Shown: positions 7,669 through 14,840 of the stretch, one piece after another | Numbering within the stretch: the first letter of the stretch is position 1 | Layout of the letters: each line of letters opens with the position of its first letter | Origin: Bacilli bacterium | GTDB lineage: Bacteria; Bacillota_I; Bacilli_A; RFN20; CAG-826 | Assembly (NCBI GenBank): GCA_024413875.1 | Contig: JAKSVY010000018.1 | Location: forward strand, 1-27,901 | Reading direction: 5' to 3' | DNA length: 27,901 bases | The notes under the pieces: generated by a model | Seen by the model: only the letters and a program-made list of their open reading frames with translations | Database searches by the model: none | What the model was told of the DNA's origin: nothing | Program-made: the position numbers and the translations under genes

Positions 7669-8742
7669 TTATTGCTTAGCACCACATTCAGGGCAGAACT
7701 TAGCATCTCCTGATAATTCAGTTCCGCAGTTTGTGCAGAATTTCTTTGTTGGTAATTTAGCTCCACATTCAGGGCAGAATTTACCTTTTTGAACTGTTGC
7801 ACCACATGAAGGGCAAACAATTGTTCCTGCAGCTGCTTTTGGAGCGTCTTGTGCAGGTTGTACTCTTGGAGTATCTTGAGCAGAAGCTAAAGCTTGTCCC
7901 ATAACTCCACCAACAGCAACACCAGTGCCTAAGCCAACACCCATTCCAGCAAAGTTATTACCATTTGGATTAGATGCAGCAGCTTTCATAGCGTCAGCAG
8001 CAGCCATTTGTGTGTATGTACCCATCTTGTCTGAGAAGATACCAAGTCTTGTTCTTTCATCAAGAGCCTTTTCAACTTCTTCTGGAAGTGAAATGTTTTC
8101 AATCATTAATGATGTTAATTCAAGACCGAATTTACCGAATTCTTCAGCGGATGTAGCTTGAACTGTTTTTGAGAATTCGCGGTAGTTTGCTGCTAAATCT
8201 AAAGCAGAAATTCTACTTTCTGAAACAGCATCTGCAAAACCTTCAAGAATTGTTGGCTTAACTTGTGCTTCAGCTTGTGCTGCGCGGTATTCACCGTTTG
8301 TACCACTCATTTCTTCAATAAACTTACGAGCGTTAACGACTTTGAATGCAAATGTACCGAATGCACGGATACGAACATTACCAAAGTCATTATCTCTCAT
8401 CATAATTGGGTTTTGTGTACCCCACTTACGACCTGTAATTGCTTTAGTATTTACATAGTAAACTTCAGCAGTAACTTGATATTCACCATGAGTTGGTAAA
8501 GTTAAAATTTTTGAAATGATTGGGATGTTTTCTGTAGATAACTTATATGTACCAGGTGCAAAGATATCTGCAACTTGGCCTTTATGAATAAATACAGCGA
8601 TTTGTGATGGACGAACTACTAATGTTGAAGAGTTCATAATTGCATCACGATCTGTTAAAGGGAATCTGTAAAGAAGAGTGTCTTGCGAATTATCTTCCCA
8701 TTCGATTACCTTAAGGAATTGTTTTTTATTAAATAAACCCAT
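7669..8742 (-). CDS. YdjI-like SPFH-domain protein with two zinc ribbons
   Basis: A 357-aa protein of the YdjI / 'virion core protein' SPFH family. The SPFH-like domain covers about 1-240. A Gly/Ala-rich linker (about 245-300) leads to two zinc ribbons (CPSC..CPEC and CTNC..CPEC) that end the protein. No membrane helix is evident, so it would be held at the membrane through partners. In B. subtilis YdjI helps place PspA at the membrane. It is the first gene of the operon, with a strong AAAGGAGA site 8 nt before ATG and a palindrome-controlled promoter. Confidence 0.8.
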   Translation of the reverse strand: MGLFNKKQFLKVIEWEDNSQDTLLYRFPLTDRDAIMNSSTLVVRPSQIAVFIHKGQVADIFAPGTYKLSTENIPIISKILTLPTHGEYQVTAEVYYVNTKAITGRKWGTQNPIMMRDNDFGNVRIRAFGTFAFKVVNARKFIEEMSGTNGEYRAAQAEAQVKPTILEGFADAVSESRISALDLAANYREFSKTVQATSAEEFGKFGLELTSLMIENISLPEEVEKALDERTRLGIFSDKMGTYTQMAAADAMKAAASNPNGNNFAGMGVGLGTGVAVGGVMGQALASAQDTPRVQPAQDAPKAAAGTIVCPSCGATVQKGKFCPECGAKLPTKKFCTNCGTELSGDAKFCPECGAKQ

Positions 8743-8769
8743 TTTAAAATCTCCTTTTTTCTTGATTTA

Positions 8770-8800
8770 AATATATTACAAATGATTTGTAATTACAAAT
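8770..8800 (-). promoter_or_regulatory. ydjI-operon promoter with palindromic operator
   Basis: The minus strand has TTGTAA (8798-8793), a 17-bp spacer, and TATATT (8775-8770). The spacer is exactly a 17-bp palindrome made of TTACAAAT and its inverse around one G/C (8776-8792). A third TTACAAAT half-site (8793-8800) covers the -35 box and forms a 16-bp palindrome with the middle one. A bound dimer would block polymerase directly. The cognate regulator is not in view. Confidence 0.65.
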
Positions 8801-8840
8801 ACATTTATTACATTTAATAATTGGTTGATATTCAAGCATT

Positions 8841-8864
8841 AAAAAAGGAGTTAATCCTAACTCC
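8841..8864 (-). terminator. Terminator of the TauE/SafE gene
   Basis: A 7-bp perfect stem GGAGTTA / TAACTCC (loop of 4) is followed on the minus strand by six T. It lies within 10 bp of the stop. Confidence 0.85.
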
Positions 8865-8871
8865 ATTTTTA

Positions 8872-9678
8872 TTATCTTGTTACGATTTTGAATATAATTG
8901 TTGTTAAACTTGATAAGACAAGCATGACACCAACAATTCGATTTAATACAGCTGGTGAAACCTTATTTGCAAGCTTCGCAGCAACAGCGGCAAACACTGT
9001 TGTAGACACTACACAAGCGATTAAGATTTGCCAATCTCCGAAGTATTGATTATCGATAAAATCGATACTGACGTGTGATATTGCACCGATCAACGCAGTA
9101 AATGTCATGATAAGAACTGATGTTCCAATCGCGTTTTTGAATTCATAGTGAAGAATCATTGTAAGTCCAAATAAGATCATGACTCCACCACCAGCGCCTT
9201 GGAATCCACATATAAATCCAATTCCAAGCCCCATAAGGATTGAAATAAGTAGCTGCCATTTCGTATCAAACTTCTTATCCGAGTGTTCTTGAATAGGTTT
9301 GATAATGAATCTTAGACCTAAGGCAAATGTTCCTGCCATCGTGACATAGGACATAATGTTATTACCCACTGGTTTAATAGTAACAAAGTAAGACGCAATC
9401 GATCCACCAATACATCCAAGAATTACTGGAATAAATAATGGTAACGATTTTCTAAATTGGACATGTTTATTTCTTTTAAAGATAATCGTTGAAATTAATG
9501 ATCCAAGAACATCACTTGCTAAAGCAATTGCAGTTGCCTCAAAGAAACGCACTTTTAGGAAAGATACTAAGAAAGGTGTAATGAAAACAGCAGCTGAAAG
9601 ACCTGCAAAGCCTGTTGAAAGACCTGCTAACATACCAGCAGAGATACAGACAATAAGCATTATGACGATATCAGGCAT
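8872..9678 (-). CDS. TauE/SafE-family (sulfite/sulfonate exporter) membrane protein
   Basis: A 268-aa protein with about eight membrane segments. The paired Gly-rich motifs typical of TauE/SafE transporters are present: GLSTGFAGLSAAV near 20-32 and GFQGAGGGVMILFG near 157-170. Family members move small organosulfur anions or other organic acids; the substrate here is unknown. It is monocistronic, with an AAAGGAG site and a promoter with a palindrome at the start site. The 127-bp gap to the ProX-type gene holds only that promoter and weak AT-rich hairpins. Confidence 0.8.
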   Translation of the reverse strand: MPDIVIMLIVCISAGMLAGLSTGFAGLSAAVFITPFLVSFLKVRFFEATAIALASDVLGSLISTIIFKRNKHVQFRKSLPLFIPVILGCIGGSIASYFVTIKPVGNNIMSYVTMAGTFALGLRFIIKPIQEHSDKKFDTKWQLLISILMGLGIGFICGFQGAGGGVMILFGLTMILHYEFKNAIGTSVLIMTFTALIGAISHVSIDFIDNQYFGDWQILIACVVSTTVFAAVAAKLANKVSPAVLNRIVGVMLVLSSLTTIIFKIVTR

Positions 9679-9696
9679 TTGTTTTCTCCTTTCTAA

Positions 9697-9737
9697 AAAC
9701 GTGCGTTTAAATATACCAAATATTAAAAATAAATCAA
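9697..9737 (-). promoter_or_regulatory. TauE/SafE gene promoter with palindrome at +1
   Basis: The minus strand shows TTGATT (9737-9732), a 16-bp spacer, and TATATT (9715-9710). The 12-bp palindrome AAACGTGCGTTT (9697-9708) straddles the predicted start near 9703 and could be a repressor site. Confidence 0.5.
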
Positions 9738-9805
9738 AACTTTTTATTAAAAAAGAATGCCTTTGGCTTAAATTAAGAGTGAATTTAATAAAATTGAGAC
9801 ACTTG

Positions 9806-10345
9806 TTACATCTTTATAACGGTGTAATTGTGGTTTGTGTAAGGCAAAATTTTGTGAAGTAAATCACTTGTAAAGATTTTTAAGTATGATGTTGTTGTGC
9901 AGTCATTTAATCCGATAAATTCGGAATTAAAGACATCTTCATCTAAAACTACATTAATTTCTAAATCTTTATCATAGATAATCGCTAACGGTGATGCACC
10001 ACCTATTTCAGCGTGCATATATTTCTTAAAGTTTTCTTCATTTGCAAATGAGGTTCTAGATATCTCTAAGGCTCTAGAAAAAGCTTTACAGTCAAATCTT
10101 TTATCACCAGGAGTGACAAATAAGTAAAATTTAGTCTTTTGTTGGTTGTTTAAAAGGATTGTTTTAACAGTTTTGATACCTAATGCTTCATCAATTGCTA
10201 AACAATCTTCCATAGTGATCGCTGGTTCACAATCAACTCTTTGGAATTCGACGCCTAATTCATCAAATAAAATATAGATATCCTTTTGAATATCACTTAC
10301 ATACTTTTTAGGTGGATTTAATGTTAATTTACTAGTCTTTATCAT
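9806..10345 (-). CDS. YbaK/ProX-type aminoacyl-tRNA deacylase
   Basis: A 179-aa protein of the YbaK/aminoacyl-tRNA editing superfamily, ProX (PrdX) branch. Visible features are the conserved ME-x-C-x-A region near 45, a Lys-rich central strand pair (KTVKTILL..KTKFYLFV), and GGASPLAI (about 114-121), the usual loop of this fold. Such proteins hydrolyse wrongly charged tRNA, classically Ala-tRNA-Pro, in the cytoplasm. It overlaps the end of the HAD gene by 14 bp, so the two are co-transcribed and probably translationally coupled. Confidence 0.75.
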   Translation of the reverse strand: MIKTSKLTLNPPKKYVSDIQKDIYILFDELGVEFQRVDCEPAITMEDCLAIDEALGIKTVKTILLNNQQKTKFYLFVTPGDKRFDCKAFSRALEISRTSFANEENFKKYMHAEIGGASPLAIIYDKDLEINVVLDEDVFNSEFIGLNDCTTTSYLKIFTSDLLHKILPYTNHNYTVIKM

Positions 10346-10943
10346 AACTTTTAATTATTTTATATATTTCATCGACATTGTGTTTATACACGATTGATTT
10401 GATGCCGACTTTTCTTGCGCCTTCACAGTTTCTTTCTCTATCATCAAGGAAGATGCATTCTTCTGGATTAAGATTATATTTTTCAAGTAAGATTTTATAG
10501 ATTCTTGGATCTGGTTTAATTACTCCAACATCCGCAGATACTACTTTACCATCAATATATTTAAAGCAATCATATGTGTTTTCACAATATGCGAATCCTT
10601 CCGCTGCATAATTACTCAAGATATAAATCTTATATCCTTCTTCTCTAAGTTTAATTAAGAAATTTTGACCAATTTGGAATGGATAATAGAACATCATCCA
10701 ACCTGGTGAAAAGAATTTTCTAATTAAAGCCTCGTATGAAGGGTTTTCTTCAACGAATGCTTCAATCATATCTTCTTGAGTTTTATACATCCCATAATCG
10801 CTCTTTTCCCATATTTTTGAGTTATATATGACATTAGAGAGTTCCTCTTCCATCTCTTTTGAAAGTCCAAGGGCTTTAACGTATTCAAAAGGAACACAGT
10901 TAGTTAAAACTCCACCGCAATCAAAGATAACATTTTTAATCAT
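10332..10943 (-). CDS. HAD-superfamily hydrolase (phosphatase)
   Basis: A 203-aa subfamily IA HAD enzyme when started at the ATG at 10943. Motif I is FDCGG(V)LT, where the usual DxD is D-x-G. Motif II is the Ser in ILSNYA. The motif III Lys is in VIKPDPRIY. Motif IV is FLDDRERN. The second nucleophile-loop Asp is therefore replaced by Gly, as in the YihX/epoxide-hydrolase-like HAD branch that starts DxGGVL. It would dephosphorylate a small metabolite. A longer reading frame with a TTG start at 10961 runs through the ribosome site AAAGGAGAG, so ATG 10943 is the real start. It overlaps the ProX-type gene at its 3' end. Confidence 0.8.
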   Translation of the reverse strand: MIKNVIFDCGGVLTNCVPFEYVKALGLSKEMEEELSNVIYNSKIWEKSDYGMYKTQEDMIEAFVEENPSYEALIRKFFSPGWMMFYYPFQIGQNFLIKLREEGYKIYILSNYAAEGFAYCENTYDCFKYIDGKVVSADVGVIKPDPRIYKILLEKYNLNPEECIFLDDRERNCEGARKVGIKSIVYKHNVDEIYKIIKSYDKD

Positions 10944-10988
10944 ATTGTTCTCTCCTTTCAAATAACGATTAGTATTTTAGCAAAAGTA

Positions 10989-11016
10989 AATATAATATTT
11001 AACATAGATTATGCAA
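10989..11016 (-). promoter_or_regulatory. Promoter of the HAD-ProX operon
   Basis: The minus strand shows TTGCAT (11016-11011), a 16-bp spacer, and TATATT (10994-10989). It is divergent from, and only about 8 bp away from, the metNIQ promoter. Confidence 0.6.
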
Positions 11017-11024
11017 AATATATC

Positions 11025-11053
11025 TTGCAATGAAGTTACATTATCAATAAAAT
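11025..11053 (+). promoter_or_regulatory. metNIQ / T-box promoter
   Basis: The plus strand shows TTGCAA (11025-11030), a 17-bp spacer, and TAAAAT (11048-11053). The predicted start is near 11060, just before the first T-box stem. Confidence 0.65.
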
Positions 11054-11059
11054 AGTCAC

Positions 11060-11330
11060 ATAAAGCTTTGAAGAGGAAGAGTAAGTTCCTATCTATGCTA
11101 AGAGAGTTCCTGGTAGCTGCAAAGGGAAACATAGAGAAGTTCTGAACATGGCCTTGGAGCTTGTAAGTCGATATGTAGATTTACATGGGTTCTCCCATTA
11201 TAGAGATAGAGTTTATTAGAACTTAAAAAGGTATGCTTAGTGATAAGTATATGAATGTAAGGTGGTACCACGTGTATAGTTAGTTATGCCCGTCCTTCAG
11301 TAATTTGAGGGACGGGTTTTATTTATTTAA
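11060..11330 (+). promoter_or_regulatory. T-box leader, probably tRNA-Met responsive
   Basis: The signature T-box AAGGTGGTACCACG lies at 11259-11272. Stem I elements are visible: AGAGTA (specifier-loop 5' side, about 11079-11083), AGAGAG (11101-11106), and the distal loop GGTAGCTGCAA (about 11112-11122). The 3' side of the specifier loop reads GAAC then ATG (11148-11150), so the specifier is most likely AUG. This fits the methionine importer downstream. Uncharged tRNA-Met pairing with the codon and with the T-box bulge would form the antiterminator and let metNIQ be transcribed. I assigned the specifier by eye, so a one-base shift is possible. Confidence 0.93.
11289..11329 (+). terminator. 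T-box regulated terminator
   Basis: An 11-bp stem, CCCGTCCTTCA / TGAGGGACGGG (one G-U pair, loop GTAATT), is followed by TTTTATTTATTT. It is the off-state terminator of the T-box, 20 bp before metN. Confidence 0.93.
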
Positions 11331-11349
11331 GTCCCTAGAAAGGAAGGTT

Positions 11350-12324
11350 ATGCCAATTCTAGAAGTCAAGAATCTATCAAAGAATTTCGGTGATATCAAG
11401 GTCTTGAACAATGTGTCTTTGACTGTTGATAAAGGTGATATCTATGGAATCCTTGGATTATCAGGCGCTGGTAAATCAACATTAGTTAGATGTATCAATG
11501 GTTTAGAAAAAGCTAATTCAGGTGAAATTGTCTTCAATAATGAATTAGTAAAAGAGTTTAATCGAATGTATCGTCGTAAAGTCGCAATGATCTTCCAAAG
11601 CTTTAATTTATTACAACAAAGAACAGTCTTAGCCAATGTTTCTTTAGCGGGTGAGATTGTTAATGATAAAAAGGCTAAAGAAAAAGCAAAGGTTTTATTA
11701 GAACAAGTTGGACTTGGAGATAAACTTGATGCCTATCCATCAACATTATCAGGCGGCCAACAACAAAGAGTCGCTATCGCAAGAGCGTTAATGACTGATC
11801 CAGAAATATTACTTTGTGATGAAGCCACTTCTGCTCTTGACCCAGAAACAACTGATTCAATCTTAACTTTGTTAAATAAATTAAATAAAGAATTAGGATT
11901 AACAATTATTATGATTTCTCACCAAATGGGAGTTATCGAATCAATTTGTAATAAAGTCGCAGTTATCGATAAAGCCGAAATTGTGGAATCTGGATTACTT
12001 AGAGATGTCTTCTTAAATCCACAAAGTGATGTAGCGAAGAAACTTATCTACGCTGGACACTACACTACTGAATTATCAGAAGAATCATTCATTCGTATTA
12101 TCTTTAATGGGGACGTTGATGAACCATTAATCTCAAATATTGTTCAAGACTGTAATATTCAAGTATCTATCTACTTTGCTGATACTAAGAATATTGAAGG
12201 TAAAGTTTATGGTCAAATTATCCTTAAGCTTCCAAAGGAAGAAGGATCCGCTGATAAATTAAGACAATATCTCACTATTAAGAATGTTAAATTCCAGGAG
12301 GTAAATAAGCATGAACTTAACTAA
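11350..12324 (+). CDS. metN: Methionine ABC transporter ATP-binding protein MetN
   Basis: A 324-aa ATPase. Walker A is GLSGAGKST (36-44), the signature LSGGQQQR lies near 135-142, and Walker B ILLCDEATSALD is near 153-164. A C-terminal NIL (methionine-sensing) domain covers about 245-320; in MetN it inhibits transport when methionine is abundant. An upstream TTG in frame (11305) lies inside the T-box terminator and cannot be a start; ATG 11350 has the site AAAGGAAGG. The gene overlaps metI by 14 bp. With the Met T-box, supply is controlled both at transcription and at the protein. Confidence 0.93.
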   Translation: MPILEVKNLSKNFGDIKVLNNVSLTVDKGDIYGILGLSGAGKSTLVRCINGLEKANSGEIVFNNELVKEFNRMYRRKVAMIFQSFNLLQQRTVLANVSLAGEIVNDKKAKEKAKVLLEQVGLGDKLDAYPSTLSGGQQQRVAIARALMTDPEILLCDEATSALDPETTDSILTLLNKLNKELGLTIIMISHQMGVIESICNKVAVIDKAEIVESGLLRDVFLNPQSDVAKKLIYAGHYTTELSEESFIRIIFNGDVDEPLISNIVQDCNIQVSIYFADTKNIEGKVYGQIILKLPKEEGSADKLRQYLTIKNVKFQEVNKHELN

Positions 12325-13009
12325 CCTTCTACTTGCAAGCGTTATTAACTGGGAATCAATTGGAATTGCCTCCCTTGAAACATTAGGAATGGTTCTTATA
12401 TCTGCAGTTATTGCTTATGCAATCGGACTTCCGCTTGGAGTTATATTATCAATCACATCTAAAAACGGTATTTGTAAATGCCGACCCGTTAATCTCATCT
12501 TAGGATTTATTGTTAATGTTATGAGATCAATTCCTTGTTTATTACTTATAGTAATTACAATCCCATTATCAAATGCCTTAATTGGTAAAGGTAACTGGTC
12601 AGGTTATTGGTACTCAATGATCATCCCTCTTGTCTTCTCTTCATTCGCATATATCGCTCGTGTTGTTGAACAATCATTAACCGATGTTCCAACAGGTGAA
12701 GTTGAAGCTGTTACAACTTTAGGTGCTTCAAAATGGCAAATTATCACTAAAGTTTTACTTCCAGAAGCTAAGATATCATTATTAATTGGTGGATTAGTTA
12801 CTGTAGTAAATATCATTGGTTATACATCATTTGCTGGTTATATTGGAGCAGGCGGATTAATCGCCTACGCCTTCACTCTTGGATATTATGGATCAAATAC
12901 TTGGGGTATGTGGTTCGCTGTCCTTGTTGTGGTTATCATTGTCCAAGTCATTCAAGAATTTGGGCTTATGCTTGTTAAAAAATTAGATAAAAGGAGAAAA
13001 CTATCATGA
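12311..13009 (+). CDS. metI: Methionine ABC transporter permease MetI
   Basis: A 232-aa permease with five to six membrane segments. The ABC-coupling motif is EAVTTLGASKWQIITKVLLP (about 136-155). The ribosome site AGGAGG lies inside the end of metN, and the gene overlaps metN by 14 bp and metQ by 4 bp (ATGA). It forms the membrane channel of MetNIQ. It ends in TGA, which shows that TGA is a stop codon in this organism. Confidence 0.93.
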   Translation: MNLTNLLLASVINWESIGIASLETLGMVLISAVIAYAIGLPLGVILSITSKNGICKCRPVNLILGFIVNVMRSIPCLLLIVITIPLSNALIGKGNWSGYWYSMIIPLVFSSFAYIARVVEQSLTDVPTGEVEAVTTLGASKWQIITKVLLPEAKISLLIGGLVTVVNIIGYTSFAGYIGAGGLIAYAFTLGYYGSNTWGMWFAVLVVVIIVQVIQEFGLMLVKKLDKRRKLS

Positions 13010-13815
13010 AAAAATTAATCATCTTACCAATTCTTGCATTCGCATGTTCAGGTTTAACAGGATGCAACGATGTGAAAACAATCCGTGTCGGAGCATCACC
13101 TTCACCACACTCAGAAATCTTAAAATCCGATGTTGTTAAAAACTACATTGAAAATGCTGGTTATAAACTTAAAGTTGTTGAATACCAAGACTACATCACT
13201 CCTAACAAAGCATTGAATGACGGAGGTATCGACGCTAACTACTTCCAACACATTCCATATCTTGAAGAAGAAGTAGCTACTAAAGGATATGCAATCTCTG
13301 CTGTTGCAAAAGTCCACTATGAACCATTAAACCTTTATGGAAAAACAAAAATCACTGACTTTACAGGAAAGACAGTCAATGTCATTAATGACGTTTCTAA
13401 TCTCGATAGAGCGTTAGAACTTCTTAAAGACAAAGGCTTAATTGATACTTATAACCTTGATAACTTTGATACAAGTCACCCAGAAGCAAGCTACACTTCT
13501 TCTATCGGTGTCACAGTCAAATGTGTCGATAATGGTTTATTAACCAACAAAGTTGAAGATGATGGCTACGCTGTTATTCCAGGAAACTTCGCTTTAACAA
13601 AATGGGGTTCTGCTAAAGCTATCGAATACTGTGTCTTTGGCGAATCCAAAGAAGTTGCTGGTAAAAAAGCTAACATTATCGCTACAAGAACTAGCGATGT
13701 AGCTTCAGAAAAAACTAAAGTATTATGTGAAGCTTTATCGCAAGATGGCGTTGGCGATTTTATCACTGCTAAGTACGGACCAACAGTTGTCTACTCTTAC
13801 GAATATTTACTTTAA
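13006..13815 (+). CDS. metQ: Methionine-binding lipoprotein MetQ (NlpA family)
   Basis: A 269-aa substrate-binding lipoprotein. The signal peptide ends in the lipobox LTGC (17-20), so Cys20 is lipidated and the protein sits on the outer face of the membrane. The NlpA/MetQ pattern RVGASPSPHSEIL follows, with YFQHIPYLEE near 85. It captures methionine and passes it to MetI. C-ending codons (TTC, TAC, AAC) are commoner than in the neighbours, in keeping with high expression of binding proteins. A strong terminator follows. Confidence 0.92.
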   Translation: MKKLIILPILAFACSGLTGCNDVKTIRVGASPSPHSEILKSDVVKNYIENAGYKLKVVEYQDYITPNKALNDGGIDANYFQHIPYLEEEVATKGYAISAVAKVHYEPLNLYGKTKITDFTGKTVNVINDVSNLDRALELLKDKGLIDTYNLDNFDTSHPEASYTSSIGVTVKCVDNGLLTNKVEDDGYAVIPGNFALTKWGSAKAIEYCVFGESKEVAGKKANIIATRTSDVASEKTKVLCEALSQDGVGDFITAKYGPTVVYSYEYLL

Positions 13816-13827
13816 TTAATCTAAATG

Positions 13828-13858
13828 GGCTAAGGAAAAAATCCTTGGCCTTTTTTAT
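13828..13858 (+). terminator. metNIQ terminator
   Basis: A 9-bp stem GGCTAAGGA / TCCTTGGCC (one G-U pair, loop of 5 A) is followed by TTTTTTATTT. Confidence 0.92.
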
Positions 13859-13863
13859 TTAAC

Positions 13864-13892
13864 AACAATACACACAAAAATTGTGTATTGTT
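13864..13892 (+). repeat. 11-bp perfect inverted repeat upstream of degV
   Basis: AACAATACACA (13864-13874) and its exact inverse (13882-13892) flank a 7-nt spacer. It lies just after the metNIQ terminator and about 50 bp before the DegV start. It could be an operator for the DegV promoter or a backup terminator, as TATTTATA follows. Confidence 0.6.
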
Positions 13893-13944
13893 TATTTATA
13901 AAATAAATGTTAAAGTAAAACGCATTAGTAAAAGGGGGTTTACT

Positions 13945-14793
13945 ATGAACAAAATTCGTATATTAGTTGATTCAACATCAAGTATTACTACTAAACAAGC
14001 ACTTGAATTAGGTGTCACTGTTGTCCCTACAACATTCATTGTTGATGGTGTCGAACAAGATCCTACAAATGCTCCATATTCATTAGATGAATTCTACCAA
14101 AAGCTATATGAAGCAAAAGTTGGTACTGCATGTATTAATTCTTATGTATTCGAAGAAACATTCAAATCTTATTTAGAAAAAAATGAAGATGTTATCTATG
14201 TTGCATTATCATCAGGACTATCTTCAACTTATGTTAACGCGGTAAACGCTAGCGAAAATCTTAAAGAAGAATTTGGCGAACGTGTCGTTGTTATCGATCC
14301 ACTTACCGGTGGCGCAGGAATGCATTTCGTTGTTAGAGCAATTGCAAAAATGGCTAATGAAGGTAAATCAGTTACTGAAATTAAATCTGCTTTAGATAAA
14401 AACTCATTAGGTGTTGTCTCTTACTTCACTATTGGAAGTCTTGATCACCTTTATAAAGGTGGAAGACTTAATAAGGTCGAAGTTGCAATTGGAAATACAT
14501 TAAAAGCAAAACCAATTGTAAAAGCAAACGAAGAAGGAAAACTTAAAATCAAAGCAATTCACTTAGGAAAGCGTAAAACAATTAAGGAAATGGGTGATCT
14601 TGTTCTTGAAAATGTTAATGAAGAATACCCAGTTGAAATTAGCTACACTAATAACCTCGATGAAGCAGAATTCTTAAGAAACAAACTTCTTGAAGCAAAC
14701 GATAAACTCAATATTACATTCAGCCAAATTGACTATACATTAGCATGTCATTGTGGTCCTGAAACAGTCGCTGTATTCTACATTAAGAAATAG
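13945..14793 (+). CDS. DegV-family fatty-acid-binding protein
   Basis: A 282-aa DegV/FakB-type protein. The N-terminal motif VDSTSSIT (8-15) and SSGLSSTY (about 91-98) hold the Thr/Ser residues that bind the fatty-acid carboxylate. The domain FTIGSLDHLYKGGRL (about 158-172) is conserved in the family. FakB proteins present fatty acids to the kinase FakA for phospholipid synthesis; no FakA is seen here. ATG 13945 is chosen because AAAGGGGGT lies just upstream; an in-frame longer version would include that site. Confidence 0.88.
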   Translation: MNKIRILVDSTSSITTKQALELGVTVVPTTFIVDGVEQDPTNAPYSLDEFYQKLYEAKVGTACINSYVFEETFKSYLEKNEDVIYVALSSGLSSTYVNAVNASENLKEEFGERVVVIDPLTGGAGMHFVVRAIAKMANEGKSVTEIKSALDKNSLGVVSYFTIGSLDHLYKGGRLNKVEVAIGNTLKAKPIVKANEEGKLKIKAIHLGKRKTIKEMGDLVLENVNEEYPVEISYTNNLDEAEFLRNKLLEANDKLNITFSQIDYTLACHCGPETVAVFYIKK

Positions 14794-14795
14794 CA

Positions 14796-14826
14796 AAAAA
14801 TGACTTGGTTAGTTCCAAGTCATTTT
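14796..14826. terminator. Bidirectional terminator
   Basis: A 13-bp stem AAAAATGACTTGG / CCAAGTCATTTTT (loop TTAGTT) has T runs on both strands. It ends degV and the convergent lipoprotein gene. Confidence 0.92.
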
Positions 14827-14840
14827 TATTTTAACTTATG

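Noticed and set aside
9738..9805. Terminator after the ProX-type gene
   Set aside because: Only a 3-bp GCC/GGC stem and a 7-bp all-AT stem are present; too weak to call.
10944..10961. Longer HAD frame starting at TTG 10961
   Set aside because: Those codons are the Shine-Dalgarno AAAGGAGAG itself; ATG 10943 is correctly spaced from it.
11305..11349. Longer metN frame starting at TTG 11305
   Set aside because: The extra codons lie in the T-box terminator stem and T run. ATG 11350 has its own ribosome site and matches MetN N-termini.
13888..13944. N-terminal extension of DegV
   Set aside because: The extension includes the ribosome site AAAGGGGGT, and the family starts at the MNKIRILVDS Met.
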